A stretch of DNA of 64,000 nt from positions 806,001-870,000 of the forward strand of contig JAHSVC010000071.1 of the NCBI GenBank assembly GCA_021397845.1, in the 5' to 3' direction. Below are positions 52,861 through 63,659 of this stretch, piece by piece (the first letter of the stretch is position 1; the number at the start of each line of letters is the position of its first letter). The stretch comes from Areca catechu (lineage: Eukaryota; Streptophyta; Magnoliopsida; Arecales; Arecaceae). The translations under genes and the position numbers were made by a program. The notes under the pieces are model-generated. The model was given only the letters and a program-made list of their open reading frames with translations. It did no database searches and was not told the origin of the DNA.

Positions 52861-53948
52861 TGTTGGCTTTACCCTTGATTTTGATGAATAACAAAATGTT
52901 GAGCACATATTTTGTACTAATGATTATTTGTAGTTATGAGTTTTCAGGAATCAAGCACCTCAAATTTTCAAAGTTAGAGTATCATGGCATGCTTTGGCAC
53001 AAAGCATTTTTCATGATTTAAGAAGTTCTCCATCCAAAAAGGACACAAATAAGTTCAATTATTGTTTATATATGTTATATTTATTTTCATGAAAAATCTT
53101 TATGTTTTTGGCATGTTTGGCACTTGTTTTTGAAAATTGCAGAACCAAGTGTCAACACCCGGGAGTCTTGGTGTCAACACTTCAGCATTTGGCATGCAGA
53201 AATTTTCATGGCATGACAAGTATCGACACTCAGAACTCAAGTGCCGATACCTGAAACTCAAGTGTCAACACTTAAGTTCCCAAGTGTCGACTCAAGGCCT
53301 GAGACATTTTGAAAATACAGAACTTGGCTCTGGAGAATTTTTGTATCAAGTGTCGACACCTGAGAATCAAGTGTTGATACTTGAAAGTTCAAGTATCGAC
53401 ACCTGGAAGCCAAGTGTCGATACTTGATAGCCAAGTGTCGACACCTGACAGCCAAGTATCGACACTCGGGTTCTGACAACCTTAATAGAATTATTTTCTA
53501 ATAGCTTGAATTTATGGTTTTTAGCTTCTAACGGTTAGTTCTTGATTCCTAACGGTCTAAAATAATTTTTTGGATGTTTTTCATGTATTTAAGCTTCACC
53601 AAACTCATTCATGAAGCAAGAAAAGAGAGAAAAGCAAGGAAATATTCAAGAGTTAAAGTCCTTCAAGAACTCCACTTCTAAAAGCTAAAAAGGAGAGATT
53701 GCATTGAAAAAGCATACATTCCTTTCATTCATCTTTCCAAAAGTGTTCTTGAAAAGATTCCAAGTCAAGTCACATTAAGTAATCATTCAAGAGCTTCAAA
53801 GATTCCTCATCCACTCTAAGAAGAGAGTTTGCTTATGTTTAAATTCTTGTATTCTGAATTATTCTTGTTTGACCTAGCTTTCAAGGTTCTTGAAAGTAGG
53901 TTGTAAGGTTGTTGGTGAGCCAAAAACCAACTAGGGTTGACTTGTGAG
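52861..53948 (+). repeat. 3' LTR of plus-strand copia, part 1
   Basis: Starts TGTTGGCTTTACCC and matches 41828-42900. The palindrome array is at 53143-53467, with some CG sites changed to CA or TG (for example GTGTCAACAC), as expected from methylation-driven decay. Confidence 0.87.
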
Positions 53949-54598
53949 TGATATGGGATAGGGTAGGGTAGGATCGTTGGCGAGCCTAGAAGTCACCTAG
54001 ATTAGGGTACCACTATTTTTTTTGTATTTTTTTAAGGATGACGAAGGAATAGTGGGGATGGAGGACAAGGATCTAGATCTCATGGACTTTGGGACTCACC
54101 CTAACGAAGAGACCTCTCACCTCTAGGGCATTCCACCCACCCCGATACTTGGAGGCGTTAGGATGAATCTCAAAAGATATTAGGGGATAAAGAAAATGGA
54201 ATCAAAGGGAAAGGGGATAACTATACATGACCTCACTTAATGTCCTAGGGTTGGGTCTCATACCCTCTCCTCACGAAGTAGAAGAAAAGAATCTCTCTTT
54301 CTCTAAAACTCATCTTTATTGACTGAACTATTTTTTACAAAGGACTGAGGATGGTATTTATAGACCTATCCAACCCTCATTTGAATTTGAATACAAGATA
54401 AAAAGATAGAAATAATTCAAATTCAAATACAAGATAGGATAAGTTAAGCCTATCCATATCTTAATCCCAACCAACCAAATCCTAATTTAAATTTCAAATA
54501 AAATATAAATCCCAAACTAAATATTCTTCAAATTTAAATTTATTTGCTGCTTCAAAATCCATGCTGGTCGGGATTCATGCAGGCTGATGTCCCCATCA
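53949..54598 (-). repeat. 3' LTR of NA3
   Basis: 650 bp. The plus strand starts TGATATGGGATAGGG (the right copy has TGATGGGGACAGAGG) and ends GATGTCCCCATCA. Confidence 0.83.
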
Positions 54599-54900
54599 TT
54601 CTCCTGAGGTGGGGAAAACTGACTCCATAGAATGTGGATCAGCAGGGACTCTAGTGAACAACATCTAATCAAAAGAGGCTCCACATCGGATAATCAAACT
54701 TCAGTCGGAAACATTTGATTGATGTACTCCAAAGCACTAGACCGATGGTTGAGGAACACTGGGACGGCCTTTACATGGATGACAAGGAATTTTTTGAAGC
54801 AAGACCATGGCCCTTGATAATGTCCCGGTCTATAACAGGGTCTCGTCCTTCCAAGCTACAAGAGAAGGCTGGACTGGGGACCCCACGATCCTAATAATGG

Positions 54901-56076
54901 CTACATGATCCGGGCCTTAACACAGGCAATGACCTGGACTGGAACAGGACTTTGAAACATGGCCTGGTGAACCAAACTAAAACAGGGTCTGGGGAGAGGA
55001 CCTGATGAAGACGACTGTAGAGCTTTGAGATTGGTGCGGGGATCCCTTAAGTGAAGTTGGCGGCAAGGGGGGGAATTACATTCACGTTTGTGCAATCCCT
55101 CCCCTTCTTCATGAACCAATGATGGGAAACCGATGGCCGGCACGGAGGTCGTCACGGTCGGTGGAGGGCACGGGTAGCTGACGGGAAGCAGGGAGGAGAT
55201 CTGGTGGAGGCGGCATGGCAGTAGGTGACTCCAAGTGGGGCTTTGGTGGGGAAGACCAGCAGGGCGATGTCGATGCTGCCGCGAAGGTGGGGGAGACCAG
55301 CAAGGCGGGGCTTTGGGAAGGAAACGGCGACGACGTCGGGCTTCACGGGAAGAGAGGAATGGGGAAGCGACTCGATCTGGGCACCATAGGCATCGATGAG
55401 GGTCAATGATCGGATCCGGATGGGTGGTCTTCAGATGGTGATGAGGATACTGATGAGCGATGAGATGGCATGCGAGATCTGAGAACCGAAAGATCATGCC
55501 AAAGCTCAGGGAGCCGGTAGAGGGGGTGGCAAGGGCAGCAAAGATTGGGTCGATGGTCTTTCCCTTCCAGGACACCACCAACATCGATGCCGTCGGTGTG
55601 ATAGGAGACCGGTAGCCAGGGTTCTCCACCCCAGAAAGCGACTTGCGGTGTCGGATCAAGCACTGGGGAAGAAGGCGGACAATGGAGATGACTCCGGGAA
55701 GATCCGGAGAGGATGGGTGATCGGATGAGTCTGGTGGTTCGAATGGCTGTGGAGAAAGAACAGGGGAGCTTCGGCCAAGGTGACTCCTCGATAAGGAAGA
55801 CGACGGGCAGTCAGAGACGCGGTGGGCCTGGACGGTGAGGAAGCCCTTATAGTTGATGAGGCAGTGGGAGAAGGAGGAGCAGGCGGGGTCATGGTGGCGG
55901 GCGGCAAGGAGGTTAGCTACGGTGGCTACGTGGATGGAGGGTTGGGCAGAGAGGAGGGACTGCTCCTTGGCTTGGTGCTGCCTGATGCGAAGCTCCTCCT
56001 CGCATCGGTGGGTTGCGGAGGCATGGCCGATGGTGACCTGGCTAAGGTGGCGGCTGGCGACGTGGATCTGGACCAT
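54901..56076 (-). CDS. Open frame of 391 codons inside NA3, unrecognised
   Basis: The only long open frame in the element without stops. Composition is high in Ser, Pro, His and Arg, with no domain I know. It starts MVQIHVASRHLSQVTIGHAS, has a helical-looking EEELRIRQHQAKEQSL segment near its N-terminus, and lies at the gag position after the PBS. It could be a divergent gag, or just GC-rich chance coding: other frames over the same DNA are also partly open. I rate expression as unproven. Confidence 0.35.
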   Translation of the reverse strand: MVQIHVASRHLSQVTIGHASATHRCEEELRIRQHQAKEQSLLSAQPSIHVATVANLLAARHHDPACSSFSHCLINYKGFLTVQAHRVSDCPSSSLSRSHLGRSSPVLSPQPFEPPDSSDHPSSPDLPGVISIVRLLPQCLIRHRKSLSGVENPGYRSPITPTASMLVVSWKGKTIDPIFAALATPSTGSLSFGMIFRFSDLACHLIAHQYPHHHLKTTHPDPIIDPHRCLWCPDRVASPFLSSREARRRRRFLPKAPPCWSPPPSRQHRHRPAGLPHQSPTWSHLLPCRLHQISSLLPVSYPCPPPTVTTSVPAIGFPSLVHEEGEGLHKRECNSPPCRQLHLRDPRTNLKALQSSSSGPLPRPCFSLVHQAMFQSPVPVQVIACVKARIM

Positions 56077-56263
56077 CCAATCGGAGGGTTGGGTGGATCT
56101 GGACTGATTTGGGAGGAGATGGAGGATGGAGCGGATGGAGTCACGACCGGCTAGATGGTCGCCGTGGCTGTGGGCAATGGATCAAGAGCAGGGAGACAGA
56201 GAATGGCAAAATCGATGGAGAAAATCTGGGATTGGGAAAGAAATGTACCCTAACTGACCTAAA

Positions 56264-56275
56264 GCTTTGATACCA
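56264..56275 (-). other. Primer-binding site of NA3
   Basis: TGGTATCAAAGC on the minus strand, four bases from the LTR. One change from the tRNA-iMet complement TGGTATCAGAGC. Confidence 0.75.
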
Positions 56276-56279
56276 AAAT

Positions 56280-56921
56280 TGATGGGGACAGAGGTAGGGT
56301 AGGATTGTTGTCGAGCCTAGAAGTCGCCTAGATTAGGGTACCACTATTTTTTTGTATTTTTTTAGGGGTGGTGAAGGAATAGTGGGGATAGAGGACAGTG
56401 ATCTGGATCTTATGGACTCTGGAACTCACCCTAACGAAGATACCTCTCACCTCTAGGGCATTCCACCCACCTCGATACTTGGAGGTGTTAGGATGAATCT
56501 CAAAGGACATAGGGGATAAAGAAAATGGAATCAAAGGGAAGGGGGATAACTAGACATGACCTCATATTATGTCCTAGGGTGGGTCTCACACCCTCTCCTC
56601 ACGGAGTAGAAGAAGAGAATCTTTCTTTCCTTAAAAATTCATCTTTATTTATTGAACTATTTTTTACAAAGGACTGAAAGTGGTATTATAGGCCTGTCCA
56701 ACCCTTATTTGAATTTGAATACAAGATAAAAGATAGGGATGATTCAAATTCAAATACAAGATAGGATAAGATAAGCCTATCAATCTTAATCCTAACCAAC
56801 AAATCCTAATTCAAAATTCAAATAAAAGATAAATCCCAAACTAATATTCTTCAAATTTAATTTATTTGCTGCTCTGAAATTCGTGCTACTCCGAGATTCA
56901 TGCAGGTCGATGTCCCCATCA
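56280..56921 (-). repeat. 5' LTR of NA3
   Basis: 642 bp from TGATGGGGACAGAGG to GATGTCCCCATCA in plus orientation. It keeps the clean inverted termini. Confidence 0.83.
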
Positions 56922-56926
56922 GTGAG

Positions 56927-57292
56927 TCCAAAGACAAAACAAGTGTAAAGGTTTGTTGGTGAGCCTAGGTGACAAAACCAACTTAGGTTTTGACTTGTGA
57001 GCCTTGGAAAACAAGTCGGCTGTAATCTTTAAAGAGATTATAGCGGATTTTCCCAAGAAGAGCTTGGGGAGTGGTCGTAGGTGCTTGGAGAGCACCGAAC
57101 CACTCTTATAAAACTTGGTGTTTTGGTGATATCTCCTTTGCTACGTGCATTTTATTTCCAGTCTTTACTATTGCTTTCCACTATATTTATTAAGTGCATT
57201 ACCCACAAAACACTACATAGCCTCCATTAATTGTTTTAATTTTTTAAAAGATCCAAATTCACCCCCCTCTTGGACTCCATTTCTAGGACACA
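56927..57292 (+). repeat. 3' LTR of plus-strand copia, part 2
   Basis: Continues 53948 after NA3 and one copy of GTGAG: CCAAAGACAAAACAAGTGTA matches 42916 onward. It ends near CTAGGACACA. Removing NA3 gives an LTR of about 1.45 kb, in agreement with the 5' copy. Confidence 0.82.
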
Positions 57293-57297
57293 TACCA

Positions 57298-57659
57298 CAT
57301 AAAAGGGAGTAGGTCCCCCTGAATCAAAAGCATTAGGTCATGATAAAGTTGGTATTAGAGTTGAAAAGAGACTAGATTACTAATAAATTAAACAAGTATC
57401 ATAGCAAATACATAGAGTAGAGAGTACATCAGAACAAATACAAAGTTCAACACATCACGTAATTGATATAAGAATGGTCACAAACTGAAACACAGATATA
57501 TATAATCAATGTTTTTAGTTACAAAAAGTGTTGTTAGAGATACAACAAATCTGAAACATGACACAGATACATAAAGCAAACAAGTATAGTGATATAAGCA
57601 TGTAAGCTAATACAATAGCTAAATATGAAAGTAACAAGCAACTAGAAATATCTGTGAGG
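57298..57659 (-). other. Outer copia: 3' non-coding internal region
   Basis: Continues the segment 41587-41827 across the plus-strand insertion. Contains purine tracts on the minus strand (for example around 57315 and 57320). No ORF. Confidence 0.5.
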
Positions 57660-59297
57660 CTACTCCTCATCAAATGGAAGCTCAAAGCTAATGGGGGCAC
57701 TAATTTTGGACCTAGGTACAAGGGCCTTAGGTGGCTCTAGAATCCTACAGCTCCTACTCCGGGTAGAAGGTCCATGAGCGGGTACAACCCTAGATGATCT
57801 AGTCGACGGGAGAGGAAATAGCTCAGTTGGAGTCATAAAATCAGGAGTGGAAACAATCTCATCAGCTGGAGGAGAGACCTCAGGAGTAGCTAGTGCTGAG
57901 TATCTCTGCTAACCATCTGATATCGCCCAGCTAGGTCTATACTGTCATCCATACTACCATCACCAGAAATATCTGTGCCTCTATATGCACCATTGCCGTC
58001 ACCACCATCAGCACCATCACCACCATCACGACCCTGGGAATCATCATGACCATCATCAGCAGAGGGTGGAGGAGGTGGAGGATCAACTGGACCAGATGTC
58101 CCTGACAGCAATAGAGCTCTCAGCATCTCCTCAATGCGGGGTGAAGCTAGCCTCCATGGTCCTGCGAATCTCAGTGTGCTCCAAAGTAGTATGGGCTCTA
58201 AGGCCCTCAATCTCGATATGCAACTGAGTCATGCAGACACCCAATCCTACTATCTCACTCCTGAGCTTTGTAAACTACTGGCAAACATGCTCCTCAAAAG
58301 ATGTATTAGTAGAAGATGGAGGAGGAACAAAAGGGGTAGCTACAGGAGTCACCAGCTCAGGCTCTGATGCTGGTCCTACTCAATGAGGTATAACAGCTGG
58401 CCCTGATGGCCGACCTCAGCCTCTCTGATCTTGTCTCCTTGTCTGGCTCCTGACCAAACTCCCTGCGAACCCCAGCGACCAGAAACTAATTTGTATCCCA
58501 TACGATGGAGTGATCTCTCATCATAGACGCCCACATGTAGGATCTCCTTGGAGGTCTCCCCCTCCAAAGGAACTCTGTATGCACGAAATAGACGAGTGAG
58601 AGCCATCTCGTATGGCAAGCAATGCCTCCTTTGTGTGGCGGCGTCTCTCATCTGGGCTAACATCAGTGATGGAATATCAATCTATGTCCTCTGACTCAAG
58701 CAAGTCATAAGCATCAGCTCCCGCTTAGTAATAAAATTGAATCTGCCAGTCTTCGAGAGCAGGATTCGTGCAGTAATGTGATGAAGCAGACGCATCTCAA
58801 CTGATAACTAGTTCATGGTGACCGTAGCCATACCACGAATGTCCTCATGCTCCAGGATGCATCTGAATGCCTCCTCGCGATCCTTAACAGCAAAAATAGA
58901 AATCCTCGGTGTGGGATCTCCCAAACCTGACTTAGAACCTCCTCAGATAGTGGAATCTAAATGCCTCTGACTATTGTACTCCATAGTAATCATTGACAAT
59001 CAAGAATCTATAAAACTCGTGCACCAGATATGGATAATACCTCTCCTGCATGGTACAGAAGGAGATCAATCCGGCATCATGAAGAGTCTACCTGATCTGA
59101 AATCACTGTCTATCGAAGAACTCAAGGTCCACCCGTCTTCCTACTGCCACCACCTTCCCAGACATCCTCTCTATGGAAGGTATACCAGGGGCTGCTGAAG
59201 TACTAGTCTGACCACTGTCATTCCTAGCCTTGCATCTTCTCTCTGTTGAACTATGACCAAACTTCCTTTTAACAACCAATCTCTTCCTAGGTCTCAT
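57660..59297 (-). pseudogene. Outer copia ORF3
   Basis: Minus-strand counterpart of 50633-52245: start MRPRKRLVVKRKFGHSST, then MSGKVVAVGRRVDLEFFDRQ, MLAQMRDAATQRRHCLPYEM, LTRLFRAYRVPLEGETSKE and a terminal FDEE before a stop at 57660-57662. The Asp/Gly-rich part (57985-58100) is built on GAT/GGT repeats. Several frame changes. Shared gene order in two separately inserted copies shows that ORF3 is a normal part of this copia family, not a chance insertion. Confidence 0.65.
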
Positions 59298-60460
59298 GTC
59301 TTCCAGTTGAGGGAAGGAAGGAAGGAAGAAAAGGGTAAACTTAAGGAATATGGATCGGTCTAAGGAAGACATATAGAAAAGAAGTCAAAAATAGTGGATC
59401 GATCGAGAATGTGACTAAAAGAAAGGGAAATCAAGGCTTGGTATTGATTTAAATCGATAAATTTGAAGAAAAACACTTAGGGTTCGGTTTAAAGTGGAAA
59501 GAAGCCAAATAGGTGGTTTAGGTTTGGGATTAACCATAAAACTGTAAAATCGGAAGGCAAAAGTTGAAGAAAAATAGAAGAAAAATAGAGAAATCTGACA
59601 ATGCTAACTAAAACTTGCTTTCTATTCAGTATAAAAATGATTTAAATGAGGGAAAGAATATCAAATGGTTGATTTTGGCCCAAAAACTTCAATCCAACAG
59701 TGAAATCATGTGGATCAAGGGTAAAACAAGGCATAATCCGAAAGATTAAAGCGCACAATCGGTCCAAATACGAGAAATCCAAGAAATCAAACACAAATCC
59801 AAGAGAAATATGGATTTTCGGCCAATAACCTTCAGTGTAACAGTAAATAGGTAGAGAACAAGGTAAAAGCTGGAAGTTTAAGGTGACGAAATGGTCCAAA
59901 AGAGGAAAGAATCCAGGAAAAAACAATTTACAATAGATAAGAAGCAAAAAACAACCCAAAAACCATGAAAATGGGGATTAAATGGAATAACACAGATGAA
60001 ATCAAAGAAAAACATGGATTCATAGTTTGAATGAGAGAAAAGAGGGAGAGAAATACCTTGAATCGAAGGGGCAATGGAGGAAATCAACTATTTCAGAGGT
60101 TAGAGGATGGTAGGGGACCACTAGAGCACTTGGAAAAAGAGGGAAATAAAAAACAAAAGGGTTCAGACAAGCCCTAAAAATTTTAAAATTTTTGTAAGTG
60201 TCGACACTTCGATTTTCTCAAGTGTCGACACCTGGTCAGGTGTCGATACTTCGCAAAATCCAAGTGTCGACATTTGGCCAAGAAATTTCCAAAAAAAATC
60301 AGAAAAATTTGTAAAAAAAACAAGGGACTTTTTGAACAATTTTAGGACTCAATGAAAGTAATTTTGAGCAAAAATAAATTGGGTAGAGTAAAAATTGAGA
60401 GAGTTCTAAGAGAATGGGTGAATGATTCTTAACTCTCTTCTAATCATACAAAATCTCTCT
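59298..60460 (-). other. Outer copia: leader between pol and ORF3
   Basis: AT-rich, no ORF of note. GTGTCGACAC-type palindromes sit at about 60196-60270 (four sites), the same place as 49730-49790 in the plus copy. A donor-like AAGGTATTTCTC lies around 60050 (minus). Confidence 0.5.
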
Positions 60461-61840
60461 TCACTCAAGGGTTAGGTAAACACATCAGCTAGTTGATCAT
60501 CAGTATACACAAATTCATGTATCACATTAGAGTTTTGTACATGATCTCTTATGAAATAATGTCTTATTTCAATGGTTTACTTCTTGAATGTTGCATGGGA
60601 TTCTTAGTTAGATTGATTGCACTAGTATTGTCACATCTTATGGGTATCTTAATTAGTTTAATACCAAAATCTTTGAGTTATTATTTGATCCATAGGATTT
60701 GAGTACAACAGCTTCCAGCTGCTATGTATTCGACTTCCGCCGTAGATAGAGCAACCGAATTCTGTTTCTTGCTACTTCATGAGATAAAATTAATTCCAAG
60801 AAACTGACAGGTTCCACTAGTACTTTTACGATCAAGTTTATACCCAGCAAAGTCAGCATCAGAATAAGCAATCAATTCAAATGAAGAATCTATAGAGTAC
60901 CAAAGACCAATATCAATTGTACCAGATAGATATCTAAGTATGCGTTTAATAACCAAAAGATGAGACTCTTTAGGGGCAGACTGATATCTTGCACACATAC
61001 AAACACTGAACATAATATCTGGCTTACTAGTAGTTAGATACAATAATGAACCAATCATTCCTCTATATAACTTTTGGTCAATTGGCTTACCTGATTCATC
61101 TTTGTCAAGCTTACAAGAGGAGCTCATTGGTGTACCTAATGGCTTGGTGTTCTCCATCCCAAACTTCTTTAGTATTTCTTTTATGTACTTAACTTGGTTG
61201 ATGAAGATCCCCTCTTTGGTTGCTTTATCTGAAGTCCGAGGAAGAAGTTGAGTTCTCCCATCATGCTCATCTCGAATTCATCCTGTATTAACTTTGCAAA
61301 CTCTTGACAAAGAGATTTGTTAGTAGCACCGAATATGATATCATCCACATAAACTTGTACTACTAAGAGATTATTATTCTTCTTTTTCAAAAATAAGGTA
61401 GTATCTACATTACCTCTAGCAAAATTATTTTTGAGCAAGAAAGAACTTAAACGATCATACTAAGCTCTTGGAGCTTGTTTCAAACCATACAAAGCTTTAT
61501 GAAGTTTAAAAACATGGTTTGGAAATTCATGATTTTCAAAATCGGGTGGTTGTTCAACATAAACTTCTTCTTCGATAAAACCATTCAAAAAGGTACTTTT
61601 GACATCCATTTAAAATAATTTAAAATCCAATAACAAGTAAAAGTCAACAATAGCCTAATTGCCTCAAGTCTAGCAACATGAGCAAAGGTTTTATCAAAAT
61701 CAATCCTTCCCCCTGATTGTATCCTTTGACAACTAGTCTAGCTTTATTTCTAGTAACAATTCCATTTTCATCAAGTTTGTTTTTAAAAATCCATTTTGTG
61801 CCAATTATCGAAATATTAGAAGGTCTATCTACCAAAGTCC
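60460..61840 (-). pseudogene. Outer copia reverse transcriptase and RNase H
   Basis: Minus strand, from right to left: ISIIGTKWIFKNKLDENGIV and RNKARLVVKGYNQ (61644-61835), ALYGLKQAPRA (around 61470), VYVDDIIFGATNKSLCQEF (61310; active site YVDD), FFLGLQIKQ, then IGSLLYLTTSKPDIMFSVC, RYLSGTIDIGLWYS and SDADFAGYKLDRKSTSGTC (RNase H, 60777-61157). It is less decayed than the plus copy: two long open pieces remain. Frameshifts separate the pieces. Confidence 0.85.
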
Positions 61841-61845
61841 AAACA

Positions 61846-63000
61846 TTATTTTTTTAAATTGATTAAGTTCATCTTGCATAGCATTAATCCATTGCAATCA
61901 TTTTCAGCTTCTTCAATAATTTTAGGTTCTAATTGAGATACAAATGCTAAATAATCACAAACATTTCTAAGAGATGATCGAGTACTTACACCTTTAGATG
62001 GATCACCAATGATAAGTTCTTTGGGATGTCCATGAGCATACCTCCATTCTTCAGGTAGAGGATTAGGTAATGATGCATTTTCATTTTCTTGGTCTTGTCC
62101 TCTTTCATTGTTTTGATCATCTTTTTGCTCCTTGATAGGTTCTTCATTGTTGTTCACCTCTTCAGTTCTTTTGGTACCTGTTTCATCACCAAGCACATCT
62201 TCTTTTCTAGAGGATTTCTGGTTAGATTTATTAAATATAACATGTATGGATTCTTCAACAACAAGTGTTCTTCTATTGAAGACCCTGTATGCCTTGCTAG
62301 ATGTAGAGCAGCCTAAAAAGACATCCTTATCTGACTTGGCATCAAATTTGCTAAGATTATCCTTGCCATTGTTTAAGATGAAACAACGGCATCCAAAAAC
62401 TCAAAAATATTTTATTGAAGGTTTTCTACCCTTCCAAAGCTCATAAGGTATTTTCTTTAAAATCAGTCGGATTAAAACACGATTCAAAACATAGCATGCA
62501 GTGTTTATGGCTTCCACTCAAAAATATCTAGGTAGGTCATTTTTTCAAAGCATGGTGCATGCCATTTCTTCAAGAGTTTTATTTTTCCTTTCTACCATCC
62601 CATTTTGTTGAGGTGTCATGGGTGTAGAAAAATTGTGATGAATGCCATTATCACTACAAAATTATTAAACTCAGAATTTCCAAATTTGGTTCCATGGTCA
62701 CTTCTCAAAGAAACAATAGATACATCTTTTTCATTTGAAACTCTTTTATGAAATCTAATGAATGCAGAAAATGTTTCATCTTTATGTGCTAAAAACATGA
62801 TCCATATAAAACATGAGAAATCATCTACAATAACTAGACCATACTCCTTACCTCCCAAACTAGATGTTCTAGTTGGCCCAAAGAGGTTCTTATGAAGCAA
62901 TTCTAAGGGTCTAGATGTAGAGACCACTCCTTTTAGTTTAAAAGATGATTGGTTTGTTTTCCAAGTTGGCAAGCACTACAAATCTTATCTTTTTCAAAAC
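61846..63000 (-). pseudogene. Outer copia integrase
   Basis: The open frame 62616-62972 reads RPLELLHKNLFGPTRTSSLG. The first catalytic Asp of MDLFGP has become Lys-Asn, while SLRSDHGTKF keeps the second Asp. Then come broken pieces equal to the plus copy (RVFGCRCFILN, LARYRVF types) and the acidic linker 61846-62196 (EEVNNNEEPIKEQKDDQN). Loss of an active-site acid and frame changes make it inactive. Confidence 0.82.
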
Positions 63001-63520
63001 AAAGTTTTGGCAAATCTTTTATCAAATCCTTTTTGCTAAGTTTTGAAATCAAATGCATACTAGCATGTCCTAGTCTACGATGCCAAAGCCAACTAGTTTC
63101 ATTGATCTTGGCTTCCATTACCACCAGGCATTGATCATTTTGAATAGAAATATCATCAAGATCAACCATATAAATATTAACATGCTTATGACCAATGAAC
63201 TTGATGCCATTGTCATCTAAACTAGAAATAATACATATAGAAGATTCGAAAACAACTTTAAAATCCTTATCACAAAATTGACTAATGCTAAGTAAATTGT
63301 GTTTCAAGCCATCAACATACAAAACATTATCAATGTAGGTAGAAGGGGTGATATGGACTTTACCAATTTCGATAATCTTGTCCTTTCCATTATCATCAAA
63401 TGTTACATTACCACCATTCTGATATTGAAGTGATGAGAACTATCTACATCTCCAGTCATGTACCTTGAGCAACTGCTATCGAGGTACCACATTTTTTTAT
63501 TGGTTGCAAGGCACACCTAC
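62933..63520 (-). pseudogene. Outer copia protease and pre-integrase domain
   Basis: Minus strand: protease YLDSSCSRYMTGD around 63450-63490, with Asp-Ser-Ser where Asp-Ser-Gly is expected; then MYVDGLKHNLLSISQFCD and WLWHRRLGHASMHLISKL with CSACQLGKQ (complete HHCC finger, open 62933-63322). Confidence 0.82.
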
Positions 63521-63659
63521 AATAAAAATCAGGTGGAGACTTTAGGTACCCAAGTCATCTTGGATCCTTTCAGGTTAGTGGTAATGGTTCCTTTTGGAAT
63601 CCAAACTTTCTTAACATTGCTAATTTCTTTTATTGCACAAGTAAGATTTATGTCCTACA

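Larger units (their letters stand above)
53949..56921 (-). mobile_element. Small non-autonomous LTR element (LARD/TRIM-like, NA3)
   Basis: LTRs 53949-54598 (650 bp) and 56280-56921 (642 bp) with a perfect TSD GTGAG (53944-53948 and 56922-56926). The ends carry an inverted TGATGGGGACA / TGTCCCCATCA. Minus orientation is set by a PBS-like TGGTATCAAAGC (minus, 56264-56275) beside the right LTR. The internal region is 1.68 kb, GC-rich, with no RT, integrase or protease motif. It lies in the 3' LTR of the plus-strand copia and is one of the youngest events. LTR copies differ by scattered changes. Confidence 0.85.
41828..57292 (+). mobile_element. Sirevirus-like Ty1/copia element, plus strand
   Basis: LTRs 41828-43286 and 52861-57292 (the latter interrupted). 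Flanking duplication is imperfect: TACAA (41823-41827) against TACCA (57293-57297). Order: gag with UBN2-type region, CCHC knuckle and coiled coil, protease, integrase, RT, RNase H (copia order, integrase before RT), then a third ORF (50633-52245) and a set of polypurine tracts. The coiled coil after the knuckle, the third ORF and the multiple tracts suggest the Sirevirus (Maximus) group. It carries two later insertions: a solo LTR in gag-pol and a small element in the 3' LTR. Confidence 0.85.

Noticed and set aside
55822..56154. Plus-strand Gly-rich ORFs in NA3
   Set aside because: Composition-driven open frames in GC-rich DNA, antisense to the element's direction set by its PBS.
57985..58227. 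Histidine-rich ORF (runs of His on plus strand)
   Set aside because: Antisense shadow of the Asp/Gly codon repeats in ORF3 on the minus strand.
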